From contig ONFW01000022.1 of assembly GCA_900317215.1 (NCBI GenBank), positions 1-10,477 of the forward strand: 10,477 bases of DNA, read 5' to 3'. The translations under genes and the position numbers were made by a program. The notes beneath the pieces were generated by a model. That model was not told where the DNA came from and did no database searches. It saw nothing but the letters and a program-made list of their open reading frames with translations. This stretch comes from an uncultured Eubacteriales bacterium (GTDB lineage: Bacteria; Bacillota; Clostridia; Oscillospirales; Acutalibacteraceae). Shown here piece by piece: positions 1-7,886 of this stretch; position 1 is the stretch's first letter, and every line of letters starts with the position of its first letter.

Positions 1-1745
1 GCTTCAAGAAGAAGCTCCCTGTTTTCCATAACCGAAAGAAAATCCGTCTTATCGAGGGTGACCGCTATCGGCTCAAGCAGAAGCTGAGGTGTCTGCTCCC
101 GATTCTGTTTTTTCAGTCTTTCATATATAAGCCTTTCATGAGCCGCATGCTTATCAATAAACATAAGCCTGTCAGCCCCGTATTCAAGAATAATATACGT
201 TGAGAACGCCTCACCGATATAGCTGATCTTTTCCCCGCGTTTATTATCCTCAACTATTCCCTGCAGCTCATGCTCAGGCTTGTTTTCTTCCGTCATGCTG
301 TCGGTCAAAACGTCATCTGCCCCTGTAACAACAGCTCCGTTGTCGGGCGTAACGGGTGATGAGGGCAAGGCGGGAGCAGGAGCTTCCTCCTCCTGCGGCG
401 TTTCTTTTATTCCTGAAATATCAATAAGCTGTGCAGTACGTTCCCTCTCCCTCAAATGAAGGGCAGGCTCCGCTTGTCTTATTGCCGATCTATCAGAGGC
501 ATAATAAGCTCTTGCTGCCGATGAGAAGTCGCTAACATTCTCCGCAGAGAAAACTGCGGGCGCAGGCATGAATATCTCTGGCTCATCATTTGTATCTCTG
601 ACTGCCGCAGGTCTTTTATCCGAGGCATATCCGGCAGACGGATCCGGTCTTGCGTATGAAAAGCCGAGCTGTGTTCCCTTGTCGGCTGTTCTTGCAAGAA
701 GCTTAGGATCCGTGGGTGAGGCTTCTCCTCTGACCGGACACTGATCTCTTGTATCAAAGCCCGATACAGCAGTTTTTAAGCCGTAATATACACAGTCGTA
801 TACCGGCTTTTCGTTAGTAAATCGTATTTCAAGCTTAGCCGGGTGAACATTGACGTCAAGCTCGGAGCAGTCAAGCTCCATGCAGAGCACGCATGCAGGA
901 AATTTTCCGGTCATTATGCTGCCCTTATAAGCCTGCTCAACGGCAGCCATACCGGTTTTTGTTCTGACATATCTTCCGTTTACAAAGAAAAGCTGCATAT
1001 TCCTGCTTGCTCTGTTTGCGCTGAGGGGAGAGCTTGCAAAGCCGGACAGCTTTATTCCCTGATATGAATAGGACACCGGAATCAGGGTATCAAAAAACTG
1101 TTTTCCGAACACCTGATAGACAGCCGTACCGAGATCGCCGTTTCCCGAGGTCTTGAGCATCTGTCTGCCGTCTCTGATGAAGGTAAAGCTTATCTCAGGG
1201 TGTGAGAGGGCTATCCTGTCCATAAGCATGGAGACTGTATTCGCCTCGGCCACGTCCTTTTTGAGAAACTTCATTCTTGCAGGGACGTTATAAAAAAGAT
1301 CACGAACAATAAAGGTGGTTCCCTGGGGACAGCCCGTTTCGGAAAAGGTCTTTTCCTCGCCTCCCTCAAGAGAATATAACGTACCCGTGCTCTCGTTTAT
1401 ATTCTTTGTTATCAGCTCAACCCTCGAAACGGCGCAGATAGACGCCAGCGCCTCTCCTCTGAAGCCGAGGGTAGATATGCTGTCAAGGTCGTTCTGTCTG
1501 GATATCTTGCTTGTAGCATGTCGGAGAAAGGCGTTTTTCACATCGTCACGCTCGATGCCGGAGCCGTTGTCGGAGACTCTCATAAATGTGATGCCGCCGT
1601 TTTTTATCTCCACGGTTATTGACGACGCATGAGCGTCTATTGAATTTTCCACAAGCTCCTTGATAACTGATGCGGGTCTTTCGATGACCTCGCCCGCAGC
1701 TATCAGCTCGGATACCTGTTTGGAGAGAATATTTATTGAAGCCAT
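1..1745 (-). CDS. mutL: DNA mismatch repair protein MutL (partial, C-terminus off the left edge)
   Basis: MutL couples MutS mismatch recognition to strand incision and repair. The frame is open for 581 codons from ATG 1745 to the window edge, with no stop or frameshift. The N-terminal GHKL ATPase is clear: GEVIERPAS (residues 18-26), the catalytic-type E30 and Mg-binding N34, DNGSG (59-63), HATSKI (76-81) and GFRGEAL (94-100). DVNVHPAKLE near residue 300 ends the ATPase/transducer part. Residues about 330-505 form an Ala/Pro/Ser/Glu-rich linker. A C-terminal dimerisation domain then begins (ISYIGEAF near 508). Residues 531-542 (DKHAAHERLIYE) match the endonuclease motif DQHA-x2-E-x4-E, with Lys for Gln. 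This fits MutL of species lacking MutH. The start has AGAGAGGTGA just upstream. It lies 32 bp after mutS, so the two are probably co-transcribed. Confidence 0.97.
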   Translation of the reverse strand, partial: MASINILSKQVSELIAAGEVIERPASVIKELVENSIDAHASSITVEIKNGGITFMRVSDNGSGIERDDVKNAFLRHATSKISRQNDLDSISTLGFRGEALASICAVSRVELITKNINESTGTLYSLEGGEEKTFSETGCPQGTTFIVRDLFYNVPARMKFLKKDVAEANTVSMLMDRIALSHPEISFTFIRDGRQMLKTSGNGDLGTAVYQVFGKQFFDTLIPVSYSYQGIKLSGFASSPLSANRASRNMQLFFVNGRYVRTKTGMAAVEQAYKGSIMTGKFPACVLCMELDCSELDVNVHPAKLEIRFTNEKPVYDCVYYGLKTAVSGFDTRDQCPVRGEASPTDPKLLARTADKGTQLGFSYARPDPSAGYASDKRPAAVRDTNDEPEIFMPAPAVFSAENVSDFSSAARAYYASDRSAIRQAEPALHLRERERTAQLIDISGIKETPQEEEAPAPALPSSPVTPDNGAVVTGADDVLTDSMTEENKPEHELQGIVEDNKRGEKISYIGEAFSTYIILEYGADRLMFIDKHAAHERLIYERLKKQNREQTPQLLLEPIAVTLDKTDFLSVMENRELLLE

Positions 1746-1777
1746 TTGGTCACCTCTCTATAATGAAGCCGGCAGTA

Positions 1778-4378
1778 TCATACTTTGGAAAGCTTTATAA
1801 GCTCGAACAGTATATTCATTGAGTCCAGCGGTGTGAGCTTGTTTATGTCGATAGAACGCAGACGCTTTTCTATCTCGGTTTCTTCCCGGATAAGCGTCAT
1901 CTGGTCAGGCTCCTCCTGCTTTTGGATCCGTTTTTTCTGCTTCGGATTTTTGCTTTCAAGCTCTGCAAGTATCTTCTTGGCTCTTGATATCACGCTTTCG
2001 GGCAGTCCTGCAAGGCTTGCCACCTCAACGCCGTAGCTTTCGTCGGCGGCGCCCGGGATAATTCTTCTGAGGAAGGTGATATCATCGTCGCGCTTTATTG
2101 CGGCGATATTATAATTCTTTACTCCCTTTACAGTATTTTCAAGCACGGTAAGCTCATGATAATGCGTTGCAAAGAGAGTTTTTGCGCCGAGCTGCTTTTT
2201 GTCGGCAACATATTCAAGAACAGCCCTCGCTATGCTCATACCGTCAAAGGTAGAGGTCCCCCTGCCTATCTCGTCAAGGATAAGCAGGCTGTCGGAGGTA
2301 GCGTTTTTAAGTATGTAGGCGACCTCGTTCATCTCCACCATAAAGGTAGACTGTCCTGTGGAAAGGTCGTCCGATGCGCCTATTCTTGTGAAAATGCTGT
2401 CCACTACAGATATCTCGGCATATTTAGCCGGAACATAGGAGCCTGTCTGAGCCATTAGCACAATGAGCGCTATCTGTCTCATATATGTTGATTTACCTGC
2501 CATATTCGGCCCTGTTATTATTGCGACACGGTTATCCCCCTTGTCAAGAAGGACATCGTTTGGTACAAAGCTCTGATAATCGAGCAGACACTCTACTACC
2601 GGGTGGCGGCTGTCCTGAAGCTTTATCACGCCGCTGTTCGTTATGACGGGACAGGTATAATTATTGTCAAATGCCGCCTGTGCAAGAGATGCGATAACAT
2701 CAAGCTCGGCTACTGCAGAGGCTGTCCTGCTTATCCTGTCAAGAGCCTCAGATACCGTATTGCGAAGCTTCTCAAGAATAGAGTATTCCAGCTCGCAGCT
2801 CCTGTCCTTTGCGCCGAGAATACGCTGCTCAAGCTCCTTTAGCTCCTGTGTTATAAACCGTTCTCCGCCTACAAGGGTCTGCTTGCGTATGTATTCATCA
2901 GGTACAAGCTCCTTGTATGAGTTCGATACCTCAATATAATAGCCAAAAACACGGTTGTAGCCTATTTTAAGCTTAGGTATGCCCGTTTTCTCACGCTCCC
3001 TTGCCTCTATACCCGCAAGCACGGAGGATCCGTTGTCCATAATGTAGCGCAGCTCATCAAGCTCCTTGCTGCAGCCGTTCTTTATCATTCCGCCCTCTCT
3101 CACGCTGAAGGGCGGCTCCTCTACTATAAACCTGTCTATCAGGCCGCAGATATCCTCAAGAATGTCGATATCCTCATAAACAGAAACGAGCAGCCCGCTC
3201 TTTGCCTGTGAAATACATTTCTTTATCTGCGGAAGCTTTATCAACGCCGCATACATTGAGCGCAGCTCTCTTGCGTTTGCCGTCCCGTATACTATCCTTG
3301 TTACAGACCTTTGCAGATCTGTTACACCGCCAAGCGCCTCTCTAACCTCGGAACGCAGCATGATGTTGTCATACAGCTCAGTCACGGCATTCTGCCTGCG
3401 CGTTATGGCTGCAATGCTGACAAGCGGCTTTTCGATGTAGCTTTTTATCAGCCTTCTGCCCATAGCCGTCTTTGTTTTGTCAAGAACGGCAAGCAAGCAG
3501 GCTTTTTTATTCTTACTGTTCATCGGCTCGGTCAGCTCGAGATTTCTTCTCGTATTATAATCAAGATGTACGAACTGTTCCTCCTTGTATAGCTCGACTC
3601 TCGTAATACGCTCAAGTCCGCTTTTCTGTGTAGCTTTGAGATATCCAAGAAGCGCACCCAGAGCCGAGACAACGCGGGGCTTATCCGCAAGAGACAGCTC
3701 GTCAAGACTGCTTTTTCCGAATTGGGAGAGAACCGCTGCTTCGGCTGTCATGGGGTCGAAATCCTCATCATCAAGCATGGTCACGCTTGCTGTCAGCTTA
3801 TCCTTTATAAAGCTGCCGAGAGAACGAAAGCCTACCGCATCTCCTCCGATAAGAAGCTCCGAGGGCTTATATTTCAGAAGCTCGTTTTTTATTTCACTCT
3901 CCTGTTCTTCACCGTCAAGCGCAGTTGCATAAAGCTCGCCCGTGGAGATATCGCAGAAGGCAAGACCTGTCGATTTATCCTGAGTATATACCGTACAGAG
4001 AAAGTTATTGCTGTTGTCATCGAGCATAACGCTCTCTGTAACTGTTCCGGGTGTCACTACCCTGATTATCTCACGCCTGACAAGTCCCTTTGCCTTTGAC
4101 GGATCCTCAGTCTGTTCACAGATGCCCACCTTATAGCCCTTTTTTATCAGCTTAGCTATATATGTGTCGACACTGTGAAACGGAACTCCGCACATGGGAG
4201 CCCTCTCCTCCAGACCGCAATCCTTGCCTGTCAGAGTAAGACCAAGCTCTGCCGAAACGAGCTTAGCGTCCTCAAAGAACATCTCGTAGAAATCTCCTAC
4301 CCTGAAAAGCACTATCGTATCCTTATTCTGTTCCTTTATGCTCAAATACTGCTGCATAAGCGGAGAAAGCCCTGCCAT
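1778..4378 (-). CDS. mutS: DNA mismatch repair protein MutS
   Basis: MutS recognises mispaired or unpaired bases and recruits MutL. At 866 residues from the chosen start it is the normal length for bacterial MutS1. The N-terminal mismatch-binding domain has GDFYEMF, with the F-x-E wedge residues at F30 and E32. The connector, lever and clamp domains follow. The ABC-type ATPase has Walker A GPNMAGKS (623-630), Walker B LLILDEIGRGTSTFDG with D702/E703, and the FATHYHEL segment near 737-744. Near the C-terminus QMTLI (826-830) resembles the beta-clamp-binding peptide of E. coli and B. subtilis MutS (family knowledge plus inference). The frame also opens at a GTG three codons upstream (4387), but that codon lies inside the Shine-Dalgarno sequence, so ATG 4378 is preferred. 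The neighbours are ymcA upstream (33-bp gap) and mutL downstream. Confidence 0.98.
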   Translation of the reverse strand: MAGLSPLMQQYLSIKEQNKDTIVLFRVGDFYEMFFEDAKLVSAELGLTLTGKDCGLEERAPMCGVPFHSVDTYIAKLIKKGYKVGICEQTEDPSKAKGLVRREIIRVVTPGTVTESVMLDDNSNNFLCTVYTQDKSTGLAFCDISTGELYATALDGEEQESEIKNELLKYKPSELLIGGDAVGFRSLGSFIKDKLTASVTMLDDEDFDPMTAEAAVLSQFGKSSLDELSLADKPRVVSALGALLGYLKATQKSGLERITRVELYKEEQFVHLDYNTRRNLELTEPMNSKNKKACLLAVLDKTKTAMGRRLIKSYIEKPLVSIAAITRRQNAVTELYDNIMLRSEVREALGGVTDLQRSVTRIVYGTANARELRSMYAALIKLPQIKKCISQAKSGLLVSVYEDIDILEDICGLIDRFIVEEPPFSVREGGMIKNGCSKELDELRYIMDNGSSVLAGIEAREREKTGIPKLKIGYNRVFGYYIEVSNSYKELVPDEYIRKQTLVGGERFITQELKELEQRILGAKDRSCELEYSILEKLRNTVSEALDRISRTASAVAELDVIASLAQAAFDNNYTCPVITNSGVIKLQDSRHPVVECLLDYQSFVPNDVLLDKGDNRVAIITGPNMAGKSTYMRQIALIVLMAQTGSYVPAKYAEISVVDSIFTRIGASDDLSTGQSTFMVEMNEVAYILKNATSDSLLILDEIGRGTSTFDGMSIARAVLEYVADKKQLGAKTLFATHYHELTVLENTVKGVKNYNIAAIKRDDDITFLRRIIPGAADESYGVEVASLAGLPESVISRAKKILAELESKNPKQKKRIQKQEEPDQMTLIREETEIEKRLRSIDINKLTPLDSMNILFELIKLSKV

Positions 4379-4383
4379 GTGAT

Positions 4384-4391
4384 CCACCTCT
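4384..4391 (-). promoter_or_regulatory. Ribosome binding site deciding the mutS start
   Basis: On the minus strand AGAGGTGG is followed by five bases (ATCAC) and then ATG 4378. The alternative in-frame GTG (4387-4385) is itself part of this Shine-Dalgarno sequence and has no separate site, so MutS should begin with MAGLSPLMQQ. Confidence 0.8.
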
Positions 4392-4411
4392 TTATCTTAT
4401 GATGCGCCTTT

Positions 4412-4846
4412 TCAGCCGCAGCCGCCGCAGGAAGCGCAGCTACCCGTGCATGAAGGAGAGTAATCCGCCGTTTCGGGATCCTCTCCCTCAAAGGACTTCT
4501 GTATTATTGCGCTTATGCGGTTCATAACGACGTCATAAGCATCCTTTGCGTCGTTATAAGACATCATGCTCTGATTAGACATTATCTCTCCGTAGCAGCG
4601 GCGCAGCTCGCGGCTGACACGCTGTATTTTCTCGTTGTCACGCTGCTCCTCGGGCTTTTCAGTTTCCTCGCTAAGCTCAGTTCTCTTGTTGCTGAATTCA
4701 TTGATGATCTTCTGGAGCTGCTCGTCGTTGTCGGCATTCTGCTTGGCGATCTGATATTTTATATAGACCTCCTCCTGCTGTATCTTCTTTCCAAGCTCTC
4801 TTGTAAGAGCTATTACATCAAGCTCACTGATATTCACGTTTTCCAT
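4412..4846 (-). CDS. ymcA: YlbF-family protein, YmcA/RicA-like, with cysteine-rich tail
   Basis: The protein has 144 residues and is mostly charged, predicted helical sequence with no signal peptide or membrane segment, as in the YlbF/YmcA family. It ends in a cysteine cluster C133-x3-C137-x2-C140-x2-C143. In B. subtilis, YmcA (RicA) with YlbF (RicF) and YaaT (RicT) forms an Fe-S-containing complex that influences mRNA processing by RNase Y and development. There ymcA also lies directly after the miaB homologue and upstream of mutS-mutL. The same position here (39 bp after miaB, 33 bp before mutS) supports the YmcA assignment over YlbF. The family call is firm, while the exact paralogue and cluster binding are inferred. 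The start has AGGAG nine bases upstream of ATG. Confidence 0.85.
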   Translation of the reverse strand: MENVNISELDVIALTRELGKKIQQEEVYIKYQIAKQNADNDEQLQKIINEFSNKRTELSEETEKPEEQRDNEKIQRVSRELRRCYGEIMSNQSMMSYNDAKDAYDVVMNRISAIIQKSFEGEDPETADYSPSCTGSCASCGGCG

Positions 4847-4885
4847 TTTTCATTACTCCTGTTTATTGATTTTGCTTTTTTATAC

Positions 4886-6280
4886 TCAGATAAGTCTTCC
4901 TCTTAATATGAAATTTCTTGCCTCAGTGATCTCCGCTGTCATAAAGCTGCCTATCAGCCCGGGCTCTCCCTGTACCTCAACTACCACACCCGAGTGAGTT
5001 CTTGCATTAAGGACGCCCTCTCTTGCCTGCTCCTCGACCAGAACACGGTACCTTCTGCCGACCATGGCAGCAGTCCTCTTAGCCGAGATGCTCTCCTGCA
5101 GCTTCAGAAGCTCACCCATTCTTCTCGCCTTATCCTCATGCGTATACGGGTCGGGCAGTCTTGCGGCAGGTGTTCCCTGACGTGGAGAATAAATAAAGGT
5201 AAACAGCGAGGTGAACTCGACCCTGCGGATAAGCTCAAGCGTCTGCTGAAAGTCCTCCTCCGTCTCACCCGGGAAGCCTACTATAACATCGCTCGTCAGC
5301 GCAAGATCTTTTATCCTCTTTTTGGCATAATCGACTATTTCCATATACCTTTCCACATCATAATGCCTGTTCATGAGCTTTAGTATCCTGTCGCTGCCGC
5401 TCTGGAACGGGAGATGAAGATGCGGGGATACCTTTGCGGAATCAGCAATGACATCGATAAGCTCTTTTGATGCGTCCTTCGGGTGAGAGGTCATAAAGCT
5501 TACCCAGAAATCGCCCTCTATTGCCGAAACGCTCTTCAGAAGCTCCGGAAAGCTCGTTTTTACCCCGAGTCCCTTGCCGTAGGAATTGACATTCTGCCCG
5601 AGAAGGGTTATCTCTTTATAGCCGGAGGAGACCATGCTGCGTGCTTCTTCAAGCACGATCTCAGGCTGCCTGCTTCTCTCTCTGCCCCTTACATGAGGCA
5701 CTATGCAATAGGTGCAGAAGTTGTCGCAGCCGTACATGACCGGAAGCCAGCCCTTGAAGCTGCCGTCCCTGTGTATCGGCAGCCCCTCATATACCATGCC
5801 GTCATCAGTTCCCCTTTCAATGAGCCGCCTGCCGGATGTCACAGCATTAAAAAGCAGCTCGGGAAAACGGTGTATCACATGAGTGCCGAAAACAAGTCCT
5901 ACATAAGGAAAGCTCTTATATATTTTCTCCGCGATATGCTCCTGCTCCATCATGCAGCCGCAAAGAGCGATAAGCAGTGAGGGCTTGCTCCTCTTCAGCG
6001 CTTTGAGCGCTCCAACATTACCGAAAACCCTGTCCTCGGCATGCTCTCTTACGGCGCAGGTGTTGAAAAGTATGATGTCAGCCTTCTCCTTTTCTTCGGT
6101 CATTTCACAGCCCGCCTGCTCAAGCATACCCTTTATCCTCTCGCTGTCGGCAACATTCTGCTGACAACCGTATGTATGTACAAAAGCCTTCGGATGCTCC
6201 GTGGAATACCTCAGCGGCAGTATATCCCTGAGAAGCTCGGTGTATTCCTTTTGTTTTTCAAGCAGCTCTTTCTCTGACAA
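4886..6280 (-). CDS. miaB: tRNA-2-methylthio-N6-dimethylallyladenosine synthase MiaB
   Basis: MiaB is a radical-SAM methylthiotransferase that adds a methylthio group to i6A37 of tRNAs reading codons that start with U. The 464 residues show all three family domains. The N-terminal UPF0004 domain has auxiliary-cluster cysteines C39 (HTYGCQQN), C75 (NTCAVRE) and C109 (CGCMMEQE). The radical-SAM core has C185-x3-C189-x2-C192 (YGCDNFCTYCIVP). A C-terminal TRAM-like RNA-binding region covers about 395-464. YGCQQN and the overall length favour MiaB over MtaB or RimO. The start is TTG, with GGGAGG seven bases upstream; no other start lies before the essential first cysteine motif. It is the first gene of the miaB-ymcA-mutS-mutL group and follows a strong promoter. 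Confidence 0.96.
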   Translation of the reverse strand: MSEKELLEKQKEYTELLRDILPLRYSTEHPKAFVHTYGCQQNVADSERIKGMLEQAGCEMTEEKEKADIILFNTCAVREHAEDRVFGNVGALKALKRSKPSLLIALCGCMMEQEHIAEKIYKSFPYVGLVFGTHVIHRFPELLFNAVTSGRRLIERGTDDGMVYEGLPIHRDGSFKGWLPVMYGCDNFCTYCIVPHVRGRERSRQPEIVLEEARSMVSSGYKEITLLGQNVNSYGKGLGVKTSFPELLKSVSAIEGDFWVSFMTSHPKDASKELIDVIADSAKVSPHLHLPFQSGSDRILKLMNRHYDVERYMEIVDYAKKRIKDLALTSDVIVGFPGETEEDFQQTLELIRRVEFTSLFTFIYSPRQGTPAARLPDPYTHEDKARRMGELLKLQESISAKRTAAMVGRRYRVLVEEQAREGVLNARTHSGVVVEVQGEPGLIGSFMTAEITEARNFILRGRLI

Positions 6281-6287
6281 GTCTATT

Positions 6288-6293
6288 CCTCCC
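6288..6293 (-). promoter_or_regulatory. Ribosome binding site for the TTG start of miaB
   Basis: Minus-strand GGGAGG lies seven bases before TTG 6280. It is the only strong Shine-Dalgarno in the leader, and no ATG or GTG in frame is equally well placed. It therefore decides the non-ATG start. Confidence 0.75.
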
Positions 6294-6328
6294 TCGGCTA
6301 TTATCGGATCCTATTGTCACAGCTTATT

Positions 6329-6357
6329 ATTATATCATAACGGCAGATCTTTTTCAA
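6329..6357 (-). promoter_or_regulatory. Sigma-A promoter of the miaB-ymcA-mutS-mutL operon
   Basis: On the minus strand a -35 TTGAAA (6357-6352) is separated by exactly 17 bases from a perfect -10 TATAAT (6334-6329). The -10 is preceded by TGA, giving an extended TGnTATAAT. The start of transcription would fall near 6322, leaving a leader of about 40 nt before the TTG start. No operator-like repeat is visible at the promoter, which suggests constitutive expression (inference). Confidence 0.85.
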
Positions 6358-6391
6358 CCGAAAAGTGTGATAATATTGCACTTAACCGGTC

Positions 6392-6426
6392 AAAAAAGCC
6401 GTATGCAGAGCTTTTCCGCATACGGC
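6392..6426 (-). terminator. Rho-independent terminator of the his genes
   Basis: On the minus strand a perfect 9-bp stem GCCGTATGC (6426-6418) / GCATACGGC (6406-6398) with an 11-base loop is followed directly by TTTTTT (6397-6392). It begins six bases after the hisE stop codon and lies upstream of the miaB promoter. It cleanly separates the two transcription units. Confidence 0.93.
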
Positions 6427-6432
6427 ACCGTA

Positions 6433-6768
6433 TCAGGTATTCTTGTCTACTGTATGGAACTGCTTGAGGTTGCCTGTTTTCATGCTGCGCTTTGCAAGCT
6501 CGTCCATTACCTCATCTACAGATATCCCCTGCTGGACCATCATGACAAAGAGATGATAGATAAGGTCGGATATTTCAAGCACAGTTTCCTTATTGTCGCC
6601 GTTCTTTGCAGCAATAACAGTCTCAGTACATTCCTCGCCCACCTTCTTGAGTATCTTATCAAGACCTTTTTCAAAAAGGTAGCAGGTGTATGAGCCCTCC
6701 TGCTTGTTTTCCTTTCTGTCAAGAATTGTCTGATAAAGCTCATAAAGCTCGTTTTTGTTTTCAGCCAT
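6433..6768 (-). CDS. hisE: Phosphoribosyl-ATP pyrophosphatase HisE
   Basis: HisE hydrolyses phosphoribosyl-ATP to phosphoribosyl-AMP and pyrophosphate, the second step of histidine synthesis. The 111-residue protein has the all-alpha MazG-like metal-binding signature: E45, E46 and E49 in VGEECTE, then E65 and D68 in EISDLIYH. Many bacteria fuse this domain to HisI, but here it is a separate gene. The frame stays open upstream to 6870. ATG 6768 is chosen because the homology begins there and a GGGAGG (6783-6778) precedes it by nine bases; the longer reading would lie over hisI coding sequence. The ATG overlaps the end of hisI by eight bases, implying translational coupling. It is the last gene of the cluster, with a terminator immediately after. 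Confidence 0.95.
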   Translation of the reverse strand: MAENKNELYELYQTILDRKENKQEGSYTCYLFEKGLDKILKKVGEECTETVIAAKNGDNKETVLEISDLIYHLFVMMVQQGISVDEVMDELAKRSMKTGNLKQFHTVDKNT

Positions 6769-7111
6769 TTTTATATTCCTCCCAGATATTATTGAAAAAA
6801 CACGAGTGGCTGCCTGTATGACAGGCAGGCCCCGTTTGCTCCACAGTAACGAGCAAAGTATCCTTGTCACAGTCTCCCTTTATGTCGATCACCCTCTGCA
6901 GATGACCGCTCGTTTCGCCCTTGTTCCACAGCTCCTGCCTTGAACGGCTGTAGAACCAGGTGTAGCCGGTCTCAAAGGTCTTTCTCATGGATTCCCTGTT
7001 CATATAGGCAAGCATGAGCACCTGACCCGTTGACGCCTCCTGTACTATTGCCGGAATCAGCTCCGATTTTTTGAAATATCCGTCTATAAAAGCAAACCTG
7101 TCCGACATCAT
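6761..7111 (-). CDS. hisI: Phosphoribosyl-AMP cyclohydrolase HisI
   Basis: HisI opens the adenine ring of phosphoribosyl-AMP to give ProFAR, the third histidine step. At 116 residues it is a typical stand-alone enzyme. The motif GDCDKD places the Mg ligands D80, D82 and D84 and the zinc-type C81. The downstream TGPACHTGSHSCFF gives C97 and C104, completing the three-cysteine zinc site of the family. Two adjacent ATG codons occur at 7111 and 7108. The first gives an ATGA four-base overlap with the hisA stop and is used here, but the second cannot be excluded. The gene runs into hisE with an eight-base overlap. Confidence 0.96.
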   Translation of the reverse strand: MMSDRFAFIDGYFKKSELIPAIVQEASTGQVLMLAYMNRESMRKTFETGYTWFYSRSRQELWNKGETSGHLQRVIDIKGDCDKDTLLVTVEQTGPACHTGSHSCFFNNIWEEYKNG

Positions 7112-7851
7112 TCTTCCTCCGCTTCGGCAGCAGCTACGGCATCAGCCGCAGCTATAGCCTGTTTAAGATCGAGTCCGCCCGTATAAACCGCCTTGCCGCT
7201 TATCGCTCCGTAAAGCTCAAGCCTTGCAAGAGTGACGATATCCATAAGATTGGAGACGCCGCCCGAGGCTATGATATTGCATTTGACAGAGGATTTCAGT
7301 TCGTCAAGCATCGGCAGATTGGGACCTGAAAGCATGCCGTCCTTTGAGATATCGGTAAATATTATGTACCTGACGCCTATGTTTTCCATTTCCTTGGCAA
7401 GCTCGGTAAAGCTTATCTCTGAGGTGTCAAGCCAGCCCTCAGCGGAGACCATGCCGTCTCTTGCATCAATGCTCACGGCTATCTTATCGGGATATTTCTT
7501 TACCGCAGCCTTAACAAAATCCGGATCCTTTATTGCTGCGGAGCCTAAAATAACTCTGTCTATCCCGTTTTCTATGTAGTAGTCGACTGAATCCATGTCG
7601 CGGATGCCGCCTCCGACCTCGATCTTCAGCTTACAGCTTTTTCTGACCTTGAGGATAAGCTCAGAGTTGACTCTTTTGCCGTCCTTTGCGCCGTCAAGAT
7701 CAACCATATGAAGCCATTCAACTCCGTCCTCCTCAAATCCCTTGGCTGTATCAACAGCGCTGTCAGCGACCTTATGCACGGTGGAATAATCACCCTTATA
7801 AAGCCGCACGCAGTTGCCGTCTTTTATATCTATTGCAGGTATTATCAGCAT
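7108..7851 (-). CDS. hisA: ProFAR isomerase HisA (1-(5-phosphoribosyl)-5-[(5-phosphoribosylamino)methylideneamino]imidazole-4-carboxamide isomerase)
   Basis: HisA is a (beta/alpha)8-barrel that performs the Amadori rearrangement of ProFAR to PRFAR. The 247-residue protein begins MLIIPAIDIKDG, with the catalytic Asp D8, and has the second catalytic Asp D129 in VSIDARDG. Phosphate-binding glycines occur in EVGGGIRD (78-85) and in ASGGVSN in the second half-barrel. The HisA-type start and the GGGIR form distinguish it from HisF. An in-frame TTG at 7860 was rejected, since it would sit one base from the Shine-Dalgarno sequence; ATG 7851 has GGAAGGA ten bases upstream. The short C-terminal tail is Ala/Glu rich. 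It lies 35 bp after hisB and overlaps hisI by four bases. HisF and HisH, its usual partners, are not adjacent. Confidence 0.96.
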   Translation of the reverse strand: MLIIPAIDIKDGNCVRLYKGDYSTVHKVADSAVDTAKGFEEDGVEWLHMVDLDGAKDGKRVNSELILKVRKSCKLKIEVGGGIRDMDSVDYYIENGIDRVILGSAAIKDPDFVKAAVKKYPDKIAVSIDARDGMVSAEGWLDTSEISFTELAKEMENIGVRYIIFTDISKDGMLSGPNLPMLDELKSSVKCNIIASGGVSNLMDIVTLARLELYGAISGKAVYTGGLDLKQAIAAADAVAAAEAEEE

Positions 7852-7861
7852 ATATATCAAT

Positions 7862-7868
7862 TCCTTCC
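7862..7868 (-). promoter_or_regulatory. Ribosome binding site deciding the hisA start
   Basis: Minus-strand GGAAGGA lies ten bases before ATG 7851 and only one base before the upstream in-frame TTG 7860. This favours the ATG, which also matches the usual N-terminus of HisA. Confidence 0.65.
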
Positions 7869-7886
7869 AAATGTAAAAAAGAGTAA

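Noticed and set aside
479..757. 92-codon minus-strand open frame within mutL
   Set aside because: It is an alternative frame of the mutL linker region; the mutL frame itself is continuous through it.
5483..5980. 165-codon plus-strand open frame opposite miaB
   Set aside because: It is antisense to a strongly conserved gene, its protein has no recognisable motif and no ribosome site was seen. The other plus-strand frames over mutL, mutS and the his genes were rejected for the same reason.
6769..6870. N-terminal extension of hisE overlapping hisI by about 110 bases
   Set aside because: The extra residues are an out-of-frame reading of hisI; the hisE homology begins at ATG 6768, which has a good ribosome site.
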